From: an uncultured Megamonas sp.
GTDB lineage: Bacteria > Bacillota > Negativicutes > Selenomonadales > Selenomonadaceae
Assembly (NCBI GenBank): GCA_900554895.1
Contig: USIX01000013.1
Coordinates: 1 to 24,087, forward strand
DNA: 24,087 nucleotides
Direction: 5' to 3'
In this document: in pieces, positions 6,740 to 14,465 of the stretch
Position numbering within the stretch: the stretch's first letter is position 1
How the letters are laid out: each line of letters begins with the position of its first letter
Position numbers and translations under genes: made by a program
The notes under the pieces: model-generated
The model's input: the letters and a program-made list of their open reading frames with translations, nothing else
The model's database searches: none
Told to the model about the DNA's origin: nothing

Positions 6740-8068
6740 TTATTTTTTATTGAATGCTACGGTAGCCACTTCATCCTGCTGACGGTTTTTCTTACCGTTC
6801 CAGCCGTATTTTATCGAGAGGATAGTAACACCGGCAACAACGAGGAAGAAAGCCATGATGAAATAGCCCAAATCGAAAGTACCTGTTTCCGTTTTAACAA
6901 ATCCCATCAGATAAGGACCTACCCAGCCGCCCATATTGCCGCAGGAATTGATAAGTCCGACAGCGCCGGCAGCAGCAGGACCGGTCAGGAAAGTAGTAGG
7001 AATAGTCCACCAGATGCCCATGCAGGTATAAGTGCCGATAGCAGTGAGACAGATTAAAACAAGAGCTAGGGACGGATCGGTAACGAACGGACTGAGACCG
7101 AGACCGATGGCACCGACGAACATGGCAATGGATACATGCCAGACTTTATCGCCCGTTTTTGTGGAAGTGTAACTGACTATCAGCTGAACGACCAAAGCTG
7201 CTAGCATAGGAATTGCGATAGCGCCGCCGAGAAATGTCGTTGACCATCCGGACAGGTTTTTAAGAGCGGTAGGCATCCAGAAGCTGAAGCCCCAGTAACC
7301 GATAATCCACATGAAATAAATGAAACACAGTTTTAATACTTTTCTATCTGTAAGAGCTTGTACAATAGTATATTTTTTCTTGCTCTGCATACGTGCCTGG
7401 TCTTCGTTAAAAGCGTCCGTTAGATATTTTTTTTCAGCATCAGTCAGCCAGGAAACCTGTTCCGGTTTGTCTTTTACCCAGAAGAAGAAAATAACGGCGA
7501 AAACAAGTGCAGGAATTGCCTCCAGAATGAAAAGTTCCTGCCAACCGCGCATACCGAATACGGAAGTGCTTAAAAGAACACCGGCGAGCGGTGCGCCGAT
7601 AATATTGGCAACAAGCATGGAAATCAGCATTAAGGATGTAGCGCGGGAACGTTCTTCCGGTTTAAACCAGCGCGGAAACAGCACTGAATAGATGACAGGG
7701 TAAAGGCTGGCTTCAGCGGCACCGAGAAGAAAACGGAATACATAAAATTGCGTTTTAGTATCTATAAAAGCCATGAGAACGCAGACGATACCCCAGGTAA
7801 ACATAATGCGGGCAATCCATTTACTGGCGGAAAATCTGGCAGCTATAAGCGAACCGGGAATTTCAAAAATGAGATATCCCAGGAAGAAAATACCGGCACC
7901 AGCACCGAATACTTCGGCAGTAAGCCATGGCAAATCTTCTGACATGGTAAGTGTGGCATAAGCGATATTTACGCGATCGACACAGGCAATGATTGAAACT
8001 AAAAATACCGGAAAAATGATATGTAAGTCGCGTTTTCTCTTTAAGTTGGCAAAATCAATTTGTTCCAT
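6740..8068 (-). CDS. MFS transporter, anion:cation symporter (ACS) family
   Basis: 442 aa, ATG at 8068 with AAGGAGGAAA upstream. Twelve membrane helices. Marks of the ACS family (hexuronate, tartrate, phthalate and other organic anion permeases) are clear: DRVNIAYA in helix 1, FEIPGSLIAARF after helix 2, and AEASLYPVIYSVLFPRWF in helix 4. It should import an organic anion with protons; the substrate is not evident. The gene has no enzyme neighbours that would hint at a pathway. It stands alone behind a full T-box leader with a strong promoter, so it is induced when one particular tRNA is uncharged. That suggests a substrate that is an amino acid, a keto-acid precursor or a peptide-like compound, unlike the sugar acids usual for the family. 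Confidence 0.9.
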   Translation of the reverse strand: MEQIDFANLKRKRDLHIIFPVFLVSIIACVDRVNIAYATLTMSEDLPWLTAEVFGAGAGIFFLGYLIFEIPGSLIAARFSASKWIARIMFTWGIVCVLMAFIDTKTQFYVFRFLLGAAEASLYPVIYSVLFPRWFKPEERSRATSLMLISMLVANIIGAPLAGVLLSTSVFGMRGWQELFILEAIPALVFAVIFFFWVKDKPEQVSWLTDAEKKYLTDAFNEDQARMQSKKKYTIVQALTDRKVLKLCFIYFMWIIGYWGFSFWMPTALKNLSGWSTTFLGGAIAIPMLAALVVQLIVSYTSTKTGDKVWHVSIAMFVGAIGLGLSPFVTDPSLALVLICLTAIGTYTCMGIWWTIPTTFLTGPAAAGAVGLINSCGNMGGWVGPYLMGFVKTETGTFDLGYFIMAFFLVVAGVTILSIKYGWNGKKNRQQDEVATVAFNKK

Positions 8069-8146
8069 AAAAATTTCCTCCTTAAAAATTGGTATAGGGT
8101 AAGAACTTATATAAAATCGGAAGTTTTGCCGTATTTGTATCTAAAA

Positions 8147-8445
8147 ATAAAAAAACCTTCGTCCTTATAAAGGGACGAAGGTATATTTCCGTGTTACCAC
8201 CCAATTTCTGCATCGTTGCAGCGCTCATCAACGTACATTTTAATACGTGTTTCCTATAACGTGGAACAGACGTTTCAGCTTACTGGATTTCAGCTTCAAT
8301 CTTCGAGGAGGATGTTCATCATTAATTATGCTGCCGTCTTTCAGCATCAAACGGCTCTCTGTAAGCTTAAATTAAGGATTACTCGTTCCTGTCATCAGAT
8401 ATAAACTTTATTTTTAACATTACAAATTTACAAAACTTAGCATAA
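8147..8445 (-). promoter_or_regulatory. T-box riboswitch leader controlling the ACS transporter
   Basis: Minus-strand leader. In transcription order it has the Stem I specifier-loop motif AGTA (8383-8380), the conserved AGAGAGC (8360-8354), the loop motif GCTGAAAG (8345-8338), the specifier side GAACATCC (8317-8310), the T-box TGGGTGGTAACACGG (8203-8189), and a terminator stem ACCTTCGTCC / GGACGAAGGT (8182-8173 and 8164-8155) followed by TTTTTTTATTTTT. Uncharged tRNA binding should favour antitermination. The tRNA-end bulge reads UGGU, expected to pair with a tRNA ending ACCA. The codon is not settled: after the conserved GAA, possible triplets are CAU, ACA (shifted one base back) and AUC (shifted one base on). 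Histidine is disfavoured because tRNA-His normally has C73. Confidence 0.9.
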
Positions 8446-8448
8446 AAT

Positions 8449-8477
8449 ACTATACTAGTATATTTTATGATTGTCAA
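8449..8477 (-). promoter_or_regulatory. Strong promoter of the T-box-controlled transporter
   Basis: On the minus strand TTGACA (8477-8472), a 17-base spacer and TATAGT (8454-8449), just upstream of the T-box leader. Confidence 0.75.
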
Positions 8478-8535
8478 TAGGTATTTTTTCTTGTGGTATA
8501 ATAAAATATATTTCTATTTGTTGTTCATTTTTTTT

Positions 8536-8938
8536 GACGCAAAGAAAAACGAACCAAAAAGAAACATTTTTTAGCGTTTCGCTCACGCTGCACTGGGCAA
8601 GCCTTCAAGGCTCTTTTATAATCACAGCCGGTACAATGGCTCGAAACGCTTGGAATTTGGCTCGTGCCTTCGGATTTTAGTAGCAACTAGAAATGAGCTG
8701 AAGAGCACTGTAATTTGTTAACTATCTCAGAACTTTGTTCTACATTTAGAGTATTTTCACGGTAGCAAAGCCGTTAGGCAAGCTATTAAAAAGAAAAATT
8801 TTTAGATGCGGTTTTAGTTCAACTGTTTGAGCAACGCGAGTTTGAACGTTGCAAATAAAAATTTTTCTTTTTAAAGTGTAAATCTCTTGTGGTGCACTAG
8901 CCCCAAAAAGTTTCTTTTTTGGCAACTTTTCTTTGCGC
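8536..8938. repeat. Non-coding repeat-like element with imperfect inverted ends
   Basis: The gene-free stretch 8480-9100 has a left arm at 8536-8577 containing CGCAAAGAAAA, CCAAAAAGAAAC and a T-run. The same blocks recur in inverted orientation in the right arm at 8900-8938 (read on the minus strand: CGCAAAGAAAA, CCAAAAAAGAAAC, TTTTT). In between are GC-richer stretches and a strong stem-loop (8786-8874). The open frames here (8471-8680 plus, 8746-9018 minus) lack convincing starts and known motifs, so no gene is called. It could be a miniature mobile element or an intergenic repeat; only one copy is in the window, so mobility cannot be shown. Confidence 0.4.
8786..8874. repeat. 19-base perfect inverted repeat with structured loop
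   Basis: TTAAAAAGAAAAATTTTTA (8786-8804) and its exact reverse complement (8856-8874) enclose 51 bases. That loop contains further pairs, GTTCAA with TTGAAC and GCAACG with CGTTGC. The transcribed form would be a long branched hairpin on either strand. No function is known. Confidence 0.6.
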
Positions 8939-9101
8939 TCAAAGAAAAATTGCCCAGCGCAATATAAGAATAAATTAGGAAATATTTCTTTCCATATTAT
9001 ATTGTGCTGAACTGGCACTTTCTTTAAACTGATTTCTTAAAGGCAAAGAAATCGGTAAATAGAAATTTGTTTTAATTTAATAAAGTACGAAGGAGAAATT
9101 T

Positions 9102-10214
9102 ATGGATAACAGAAATCAGGTTTTAGCACATAATCTAATCAATTATTCAGTGCGTTTGAAAAAGGGTGAAAAGCTTTTGATTGAGCTTATTGATGAAGGT
9201 ATGGAACTGGCTCAGGCGCTTATAAAAGAAGCATATAAAGTCGGCGGCGTACCGTTTTTGACAATAAAAAATCTCCGAATGCAGCGTGAATTGCTGCTGG
9301 GTGCAACGAAAGAGCAGATGGAATTCTGTGCTGAATACGAAGCTTTACGTATGAAAGGCATGGATGCCTATATTGCCATTCGCGGCAGCGAAAATGTAAG
9401 TCAGCTCAGTGACGTATCGGCACAGAATATGGAGCTTTATTCCAAATACTGGATGAAACCCGTACACAGTGATATCAGAGTGCCGAAAACAAAATGGTGC
9501 GTGTTGCGTTATCCGAACGGTGCAATGGCACAGCTTGCCAATATGAGCAGCGATGCTTTTTGTGATTTTTACTACAATGTATGTAATCTTGACTATAACA
9601 AGATGAATAAAGCTATGGATGCACTGGTAAAACGTATGGAAAATGCTGACCGGGTTCATATTAAAGGTAACGGTACGGATATCACTTTTTCCATAAAAAA
9701 TATGTCTGCCGTTAAATGTGCAGGCGACTGCAATATACCGGACGGTGAAGTTTATACTGCTCCTGTAAAAAATTCGGTGAACGGAATAATTTCTTATAAT
9801 ACGCCAACTATCTATCAGGGAACTACTTTTGAAAATATTTCGCTTACTTTCGAGCAGGGAAAAGTAGTAAAAGCTGTTGCCAATCATACAGATATACTGA
9901 ATAAAATATTAGATACAGATGAAGGAGCACGCTATATTGGGGAGTTTTCTTTTGGCTTAAATCCGTATATTACTTTTCCGATGAAGGACATTTTATTTGA
10001 TGAAAAGATAAGTGGCAGCCTGCATTTTACGCCGGGCTGTGCGTATGAAGATGCCGATAACGGCAATCGTTCTGCTGTTCATTGGGATTTGGTTCTTATC
10101 CAGACAAGTGGATATGGTGGTGGAGAAATATACTTTGACAATGAACTAATTCGTAAAGATGGTCTTTTTGTAGTAGACGATTTAAAATGCTTAAATCCGG
10201 AAAATCTTAAATAA
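9102..10214 (+). CDS. M29-family metallo-aminopeptidase
   Basis: 370 aa, the normal length for the AmpS/AmpT (thermophilic aminopeptidase, M29) family, ATG at 9102 with GAAGGAG upstream. These cytoplasmic enzymes remove N-terminal residues using two metal ions. Candidate metal ligands and catalytic residues are in place: E216 in NIPDGEVYTAP, E281 in GEFSFGLN, H308 in GSLHFTPG, and H327 with D329 in SAVHWDL. The N-terminal domain has the usual LKKGEKLLI opening. It follows the non-coding element and ends with its own terminator. Neighbours give no special role; general peptide turnover is the inference. Whether it is active on ordinary peptides is not shown by the sequence. Confidence 0.92.
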   Translation: MDNRNQVLAHNLINYSVRLKKGEKLLIELIDEGMELAQALIKEAYKVGGVPFLTIKNLRMQRELLLGATKEQMEFCAEYEALRMKGMDAYIAIRGSENVSQLSDVSAQNMELYSKYWMKPVHSDIRVPKTKWCVLRYPNGAMAQLANMSSDAFCDFYYNVCNLDYNKMNKAMDALVKRMENADRVHIKGNGTDITFSIKNMSAVKCAGDCNIPDGEVYTAPVKNSVNGIISYNTPTIYQGTTFENISLTFEQGKVVKAVANHTDILNKILDTDEGARYIGEFSFGLNPYITFPMKDILFDEKISGSLHFTPGCAYEDADNGNRSAVHWDLVLIQTSGYGGGEIYFDNELIRKDGLFVVDDLKCLNPENLK

Positions 10215-10264
10215 AAATTAGTTTAAATGTATAAAAAAACATAAATTGAATGTGTATGAAAAAT

Positions 10265-10305
10265 GGGATATTACGTGCGGTTGTGCGTGATATCCTGTTT
10301 ATTTG
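10265..10305 (+). terminator. Terminator after the M29 aminopeptidase
   Basis: GGATATTACG (10266-10275) pairs with CGTGATATCC (10286-10295) with one G-U, followed by a weak T-rich run (TGTTTATTTGTT). Confidence 0.6.
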
Positions 10306-10351
10306 TTAAATATAAAAATTTTCAATATATTACATATTTGTTTACAAGGGT

Positions 10352-10380
10352 TTGACAATTAATATTCCATAGTGTAAAAT
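10352..10380 (+). promoter_or_regulatory. Promoter of the small gene 10454-10681
   Basis: Consensus TTGACA (10352-10357), a 17-base spacer and TAAAAT (10375-10380). The leader that follows holds a direct repeat, TTTATGTCTA at 10401-10410 and 10414-10423, of unknown meaning. Confidence 0.7.
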
Positions 10381-10453
10381 TGCAGATGTATAAAATACTA
10401 TTTATGTCTACTGTTTATGTCTAAACTTTTCCATTATGCCGGAGGTGTCTATT

Positions 10454-10681
10454 TTGGTATACGAAGGAATAACAGTATATATGCAAAATGGTAAATTAGA
10501 TGATGTAGAAATAGCATATTATATTAATAAATTAAAAAGAGTATCCAAGGGTAAAGAGTTAAAACGTGTAACATTTATCTTAGGTGATGAATACGTTGAT
10601 TTGAGATATTTATTCAAGAATTATCCGTTTGAACGTATTTGGCGTATTTCTACATGTAATAATTCTGCCGCTGCTATATAA
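10454..10681 (+). CDS. Small conserved-looking protein, unknown function
   Basis: 75 aa from a TTG at 10454. This start is chosen because GGAGGTG (10441-10447) lies six bases before it, while the in-frame ATG at 10436 overlaps no ribosome binding site. The sequence is compact and mixed alpha/beta: a strand (EGITVYMQNG), a helix (LDDVEIAYYINKLKR), a strand (KRVTFILGDEYVDLRY), then NYPFERIWRIST. No signal peptide or membrane helix is visible, so it should be cytoplasmic. I do not recognise a family. It has a consensus promoter and a strong terminator of its own, so it is a well-expressed single-gene unit, which argues for a real gene. Confidence 0.7.
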   Translation: MVYEGITVYMQNGKLDDVEIAYYINKLKRVSKGKELKRVTFILGDEYVDLRYLFKNYPFERIWRISTCNNSAAAI

Positions 10682-10703
10682 TTTTGTTATAAGAATGAAG
10701 GAA

Positions 10704-10743
10704 AACTTTGCTATCTTTTACTGGATGGCAAAGTTTTTTTTAT
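10704..10743 (+). terminator. Terminator of the small gene 10454-10681
   Basis: AACTTTGCTATC (10704-10715) and GATGGCAAAGTT (10724-10735) form a 12-base stem with one G-U, running into eight or more T. Confidence 0.85.
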
Positions 10744-10799
10744 TTTCCGCTGTGATTTTGTTAAAATTAGAGTAAACGATTTCAACGGCGGGTGATAAA

Positions 10800-12161
10800 A
10801 TGAAACAGCAAAAGCGAATATTAATTGCGGTAATGATAACGTCTTTTGTCGGAGCTTTTATGGGCAGTTCCATAAATGTAGCAGTTCCGGCAATGGCTGA
10901 GGATTTTAATTTAAATCCTGATATACTGACTTGGGCGGTAACATCTTTTTTAATCGGTTCAGCCTCAGGTCTGCTGCCTTTTGGCAGATTATCCGACATA
11001 AAGGGGCGACGCAGGATTTATGTTATCGGTCTTGTCTGCATTTGTGTTACGACTTTTATCTGTGCATTGATGCAGCATTTTTTATCTTTTGTATTTGTGC
11101 GATTTTTACAGGGAATATCCATGTCTATGATTTTCGGTACGAGCATGGCTTTGCTCGTTTCCTGTTATGATGCGAAAAAACGCGGGCAGATAATCGGTAT
11201 GTCGGTATCGTTTGTATACGCCGGTGTGTCTTTGGGACCGTTTATCGGCGGATTTATTACGGATTATCTAGGCTGGCGGATGATTTTCTGGCTTACCGGC
11301 TTTGTCCTACTGATAAATCTTATTTTAATGGGAAAAATAAAAATGGACTGGTATGGAGCAAAAGGGCAGAAATTCGATTTTATCGGCAGTTTTATCTATG
11401 TAGTGATGATTATACTGTTTTTATACGGTTTGTCCGATTGGACACGTCATGAAATAGTGCATTATTTTCCGTTAATAGCTTTAATACTGTTTTTTATATT
11501 CATTTGGGAACAGAATAAATCGGCTTCACCGCTGGTGAATTTATCATTATTTAAAAATACGGTGTTCGCCATGTCAAATTTGGCGGCGCTTATTCATTAC
11601 AGTGCGACGTTTGCCATCGGCTTTGTAATATCGTTGTATTTACAGTTAGTACGAGGCATGGATGCTTTTACGGCAGGCTCGTTCCTACTTATTCAGCCGT
11701 GTCTTATGGCAATTGTATCGCCGAAAGCGGGGGCTTTGTCAGATAGATTTTCACCGCGTATAATTGCTTCCGCCGGCATGGGAATTATGATGATAGGCCT
11801 ATTTGTATTTTCTTTTTTACATGAAACGACATCTTTATATTTTATCGGTGCCAATCTTGCTTTTATCGGATTGGGCTTTGGTTTGTTTTCCTCGCCGAAC
11901 AATAATGCTATTATGGGAGCCGTAGCAGCGCAGTTTTACGGCATAGCATCCTCCATAGTGGCAGTAATGCGTCTTATCGGGCAGGCTGTAAGCATGGCAA
12001 TAGTAACACTTATTCTGTCGATATATACAGCTAATATTGTGGAGTATGAGTATGTAAATATGATATTGAAAGCTTCTAAAGACATATTTTTGCTGTTCAG
12101 TATTTTATGTGTATTTGCGCTTATTGCCTCGCTTATGCGCGGTAAAGAAAAAATTAAATAA
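10800..12161 (+). CDS. MFS transporter, DHA2 (EmrB/QacA, 14-TM) family
   Basis: 453 aa, ATG at 10800 with GGGTGAT upstream. It has about 14 hydrophobic helices. The DHA2 signatures are present: motif A GRLSDIKGRR (62-71), the helix 4 motif RFLQGISMSM, and motif C in helix 5 (YAGVSLGPFIGGFI). The family exports drugs and other hydrophobic compounds using the proton gradient, and sometimes works with an EmrA-type periplasmic adaptor in diderm bacteria; none is adjacent here. No regulator gene neighbours it. The substrate cannot be stated. The gene ends just before the rpsF promoter, and no strong terminator was seen between them. Confidence 0.9.
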   Translation: MKQQKRILIAVMITSFVGAFMGSSINVAVPAMAEDFNLNPDILTWAVTSFLIGSASGLLPFGRLSDIKGRRRIYVIGLVCICVTTFICALMQHFLSFVFVRFLQGISMSMIFGTSMALLVSCYDAKKRGQIIGMSVSFVYAGVSLGPFIGGFITDYLGWRMIFWLTGFVLLINLILMGKIKMDWYGAKGQKFDFIGSFIYVVMIILFLYGLSDWTRHEIVHYFPLIALILFFIFIWEQNKSASPLVNLSLFKNTVFAMSNLAALIHYSATFAIGFVISLYLQLVRGMDAFTAGSFLLIQPCLMAIVSPKAGALSDRFSPRIIASAGMGIMMIGLFVFSFLHETTSLYFIGANLAFIGLGFGLFSSPNNNAIMGAVAAQFYGIASSIVAVMRLIGQAVSMAIVTLILSIYTANIVEYEYVNMILKASKDIFLLFSILCVFALIASLMRGKEKIK

Positions 12162-12165
12162 TGGG

Positions 12166-12194
12166 TTGCTTTAGCCTATCTTGCGTGCTATAAT
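12166..12194 (+). promoter_or_regulatory. Promoter of the rpsF-ssb-rpsR operon
   Basis: TTGCTT (12166-12171), a 17-base spacer and a perfect TATAAT (12189-12194), starting five bases after the stop of the upstream transporter gene. Confidence 0.75.
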
Positions 12195-12204
12195 GAAAAA
12201 GCTA

Positions 12205-12275
12205 TGTATTTAGCAGGTTTCAGAAAGTGAAATCTTCCCTGCCCGTTAAAGGGCCGATAGTCCAAAGAGGAGGTG
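12205..12275 (+). promoter_or_regulatory. Structured rpsF leader, candidate S6:S18 autoregulatory site
   Basis: The leader folds into a hairpin: outer stem GCAGG (12213-12217) with CCTGC (12238-12242), inner stem TTTCA with TGAAA, and an asymmetric bulge. It is followed by CCCGTTAAAGGGCCGATAG next to the ribosome binding site. rpsF leaders in many bacteria carry an RNA with a bulged CCG that binds the S6:S18 complex and shuts down the operon. CCG occurs twice here, but I could not confirm the exact fold by eye. Confidence 0.5.
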
Positions 12276-12280
12276 TTTTT

Positions 12281-12568
12281 GTGAGAAAATATGAAGTGAT
12301 TTTTATCGTAAGACCAATGGATGAAGAAGCAACTAATGCTGTTATCGAAAAGTTCTCCAAACTGATTGTTGACAATGGTGCTACTATTGACAAAGAAGAT
12401 CGTTGGGGTAAAAAACGTTTGGCTTATGAAATTAAAGACTGCACAGACGGTTACTACTGCTTATTCAACTTTACGGCTGAACCGGCTTGCGCTGCTGAAC
12501 TTGACCGTGTAATGAAAATTACTGATGAAGTTTTAAAACATATGATCGTTAGAGAAGACGAAGAATAA
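12281..12568 (+). CDS. rpsF: 30S ribosomal protein S6
   Basis: 95 aa. A longer frame opens at 12227, but the real start is the GTG at 12281. It has AGAGGAGGTG just upstream and gives the family N-terminus [16 protein letters not shown]; the extra upstream codons fall in the structured leader. S6 binds 16S rRNA together with S18 in the platform of the small subunit. The body shows the family features, including [27 protein letters not shown] (about residues 24-50) and the acidic tail REDEE. First gene of the rpsF-ssb-rpsR operon, 29 bases before ssb. Autoregulation by S6:S18 is likely. Confidence 0.97.
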   Translation: MRKYEVIFIVRPMDEEATNAVIEKFSKLIVDNGATIDKEDRWGKKRLAYEIKDCTDGYYCLFNFTAEPACAAELDRVMKITDEVLKHMIVREDEE

Positions 12569-12597
12569 TTATAAAATTTGTCAGGGAGGAAATTACC

Positions 12598-13047
12598 ATG
12601 AATAGGGTAATATTAGCAGGTCGTCTTGTGCGTGACCCGGAAGTACGCTACACGCAGACAGGAAAAGCGGTGGCAAGCTTTACTTTAGCGGTAAATCGCA
12701 GATTTGTCCGCAATGCAGACCAGCAGCAGGCTGATTTTATACCGATTGTTGTATGGGATAAATTGGCTGAGGTATGCGGCAATAATCTGGTTAAAGGAAG
12801 CCAGGTTCTGATCGAAGGCCGTATGCAGGTCCGTTCGTATGATGCACAGGACGGAAGCAAACGCTATGTTACGGAAGTCGTAGCTCAAGATATAGAATTT
12901 ATGGGTTCCAGACCGACTGGCGCACCGGCAGCACATCCGCAGCAATTTGGCAGTGCACCGGTAAATAATCCGGCTCCGTCTCCGATGGGAGGAGCAGCTG
13001 CTTCTTTCGGTTCAGAGGTACCTCCTGACGAAGAAATACCATTTTAA
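12598..13047 (+). CDS. ssb: Single-stranded DNA-binding protein
   Basis: 149 aa, ATG at 12598 with GGGAGGAAA upstream. It binds single-stranded DNA in replication, repair and recombination. Residues 1 to about 105 form the OB-fold, beginning [19 protein letters not shown] and containing the [12 protein letters not shown] strand. Next is a flexible Pro/Gly/Ala/Gln-rich linker (about 108-140). The acidic tip DEEIPF at the end is the docking site for partner proteins. Length is slightly shorter than B. subtilis SsbA. It sits between rpsF and rpsR, the standard Firmicute arrangement, often close to the chromosome origin. Confidence 0.97.
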   Translation: MNRVILAGRLVRDPEVRYTQTGKAVASFTLAVNRRFVRNADQQQADFIPIVVWDKLAEVCGNNLVKGSQVLIEGRMQVRSYDAQDGSKRYVTEVVAQDIEFMGSRPTGAPAAHPQQFGSAPVNNPAPSPMGGAAASFGSEVPPDEEIPF

Positions 13048-13061
13048 GGAGGGTAATACAA

Positions 13062-13295
13062 TTGGTTAAACGTGATAGAAACAGAAGACCAAAAAGAAAA
13101 GTTTGCAGCTTCTGTGCAGATAAAATCGAACACATTGATTATAAAGACGTAGCAAAACTCCGTCGTTTCATTACTGAACGCGGCAAAATTTTACCTCGTC
13201 GTATTTCCGGTAACTGTGCTTGCCATCAGCGTCAGGTTACAGTTGCAATCAAAAGAGCTCGTAATATCGCTCTTTTACCGTTCACAGCTGAATAA
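13062..13295 (+). CDS. rpsR: 30S ribosomal protein S18, four-cysteine form
   Basis: 77 aa from a TTG at 13062, with AAGGAGGG at 13046-13053 at correct spacing; no ATG is available near the family start. S18 partners S6 on the small subunit. The family core is clear: [51 protein letters not shown]. Unlike many S18 proteins it has four cysteines, in CSFC near the N-terminus and CAC in GNCACHQRQ, fitting the zinc-binding C+ type. Last gene of the operon, followed by a strong terminator. Confidence 0.97.
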   Translation: MVKRDRNRRPKRKVCSFCADKIEHIDYKDVAKLRRFITERGKILPRRISGNCACHQRQVTVAIKRARNIALLPFTAE

Positions 13296-13307
13296 TACAG
13301 TGAAAAT

Positions 13308-13338
13308 AAAAGCCGATACATTTTGTATCGGCTTTTTT
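13308..13338 (+). terminator. Terminator of the rpsF-ssb-rpsR operon
   Basis: AAAAGCCGATACA (13308-13320) with TGTATCGGCTTTT (13324-13336), a three-base loop and six T. It may also act for the convergent gene 13357-14442. Confidence 0.9.
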
Positions 13339-13356
13339 GCTGTTAAAAAGCTGGCT

Positions 13357-14442
13357 TTAAAAATATTTTTGTATCATATAGGAAAAATCATGTATTTTAT
13401 AATCCTGCCAAAAGCTTTCATACGTAACAGGTTTTTTTGTCGGGCTATGAAGGCGGGGACTGGTGGTTGTGGAACGTTCAAAGTCTTTGGCGAAATAAAT
13501 CAAATCGCTTTTGGCTGAATTGAATAAATTCTGTCCGTTGGCATTGTTGATGAGAAGCAGAGAAATTCCCTTGTCGTCATCAACATCGTCGGAACCGTCG
13601 GCAAAATAATTCCAGAAATCGCCGATAGTTAAATCGCTGTATCTTTTAAGCGTTGTGTAGTCGCAGCTGTAGCAGGATGGACGCAGAAAGTTGGCATTGA
13701 GAAAACCTCTGATATAGGGATTAGTATCTTTGTAGGTGATGTCTTTTTTGCCGTTGGCGAATTTTAAAATTACCTGATAGCGCCGCCAGTCCGGTTTATG
13801 TCTGAACTGAAAATCGGTGATTTTACTACTATAGATATGTTCCATATGGTCGATATACTGTTTGAATATATGCGGAGAAGGAACGCCGTGGCACAGCAGG
13901 TCCACCGTATATAGCTGGTTTTCATATCTTTTTTTGAGGAAGGCATAAAGTCCTGCTACCTGACAAGGCGTACCGCTGAATAAAATTTTACGGCCGTTTA
14001 AAAGCTGTGTCCGTATCTGCCTAAATATGTCCGATAAATCGCTTTGCACATATTTTGAACCGATTAATAAAGTATAATCTTCCGGTTTATCTATGATGAT
14101 ATGTTTTACCTCAATATCATCTGTTAAAGTTGCACCGCATACGAGAAAACCTCTTTTCAGGGCATTTTGCATAAGAGCAGTGAACAGCCCGCCTGACGCC
14201 GCCTGTTTGCGCTTTACTTCGTCTTTATGCCAGCAGGCGTATACTTTAGATGAAAATACCTCCGTCGCCGGTTTGAAAAATACAGGACAGGATTTATGAC
14301 ATAATCCGCAATGAATACATTTCGTTTCGTCGATTTCAGGTTGCCAGAAGCCTTGGCTATCATTGATTAGATTAATGGCATTTTTCGGGCAGATATTTAA
14401 ACAGGAAAGACATCCCGTACATTTTTCTTTTGTACATAACAT
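13357..14442 (-). CDS. F420 hydrogenase/dehydrogenase beta-subunit-like iron-sulfur protein
   Basis: 361 aa, ATG at 14442 with GAGGTGATTT upstream. The first 55 residues hold two 4Fe-4S clusters of ferredoxin type: C8, C11, C14, C18 and C42, C45, C48, C52. The rest matches the FrhB/FdhB N- and C-terminal domains: QAASGGLFTAL, SKYVQSDLSD, FSGTPCQVAGLYAFL, LLCHGVPSP, and the CYSCDYTTLKRYSDLTIGDFW box. In methanogens such proteins carry flavin and pass electrons to F420. In bacteria without F420 they occur mostly in polysaccharide or sugar-modification clusters, presumably reducing another substrate. Here it stands alone, convergent with rpsR and downstream of murA on the same strand, after murA's terminator. 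Its electron donor and acceptor are unknown. Confidence 0.85.
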   Translation of the reverse strand: MLCTKEKCTGCLSCLNICPKNAINLINDSQGFWQPEIDETKCIHCGLCHKSCPVFFKPATEVFSSKVYACWHKDEVKRKQAASGGLFTALMQNALKRGFLVCGATLTDDIEVKHIIIDKPEDYTLLIGSKYVQSDLSDIFRQIRTQLLNGRKILFSGTPCQVAGLYAFLKKRYENQLYTVDLLCHGVPSPHIFKQYIDHMEHIYSSKITDFQFRHKPDWRRYQVILKFANGKKDITYKDTNPYIRGFLNANFLRPSCYSCDYTTLKRYSDLTIGDFWNYFADGSDDVDDDKGISLLLINNANGQNLFNSAKSDLIYFAKDFERSTTTSPRLHSPTKKPVTYESFWQDYKIHDFSYMIQKYF

Positions 14443-14465
14443 GAAATCACCTCGATATATTTTTT

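Noticed and set aside
8310..8317. Assigning the T-box to histidine (CAU directly after GAA)
   Set aside because: The UGGU bulge expects discriminator A73, while tRNA-His normally has C73; the specifier is left open.
8471..9018. Open frames in the gene-free stretch (8471-8680 plus, 8746-9018 minus)
   Set aside because: No convincing ribosome binding sites or motifs; they run through inverted repeats and the T-box promoter.
9345..9887. Minus-strand frame of 180 codons inside the M29 aminopeptidase gene
   Set aside because: Antisense shadow of a clearly conserved enzyme; no start signals or family motifs.
10436..10453. ATG start at 10436 for the small gene
   Set aside because: No ribosome binding site upstream; its codons overlap the GGAGGTG that serves the TTG at 10454.
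12227..12280. Longer N-terminus for ribosomal protein S6
   Set aside because: The extra 18 codons lack a ribosome binding site and are not family-like; GTG at 12281 has a strong one and matches the S6 N-terminus.
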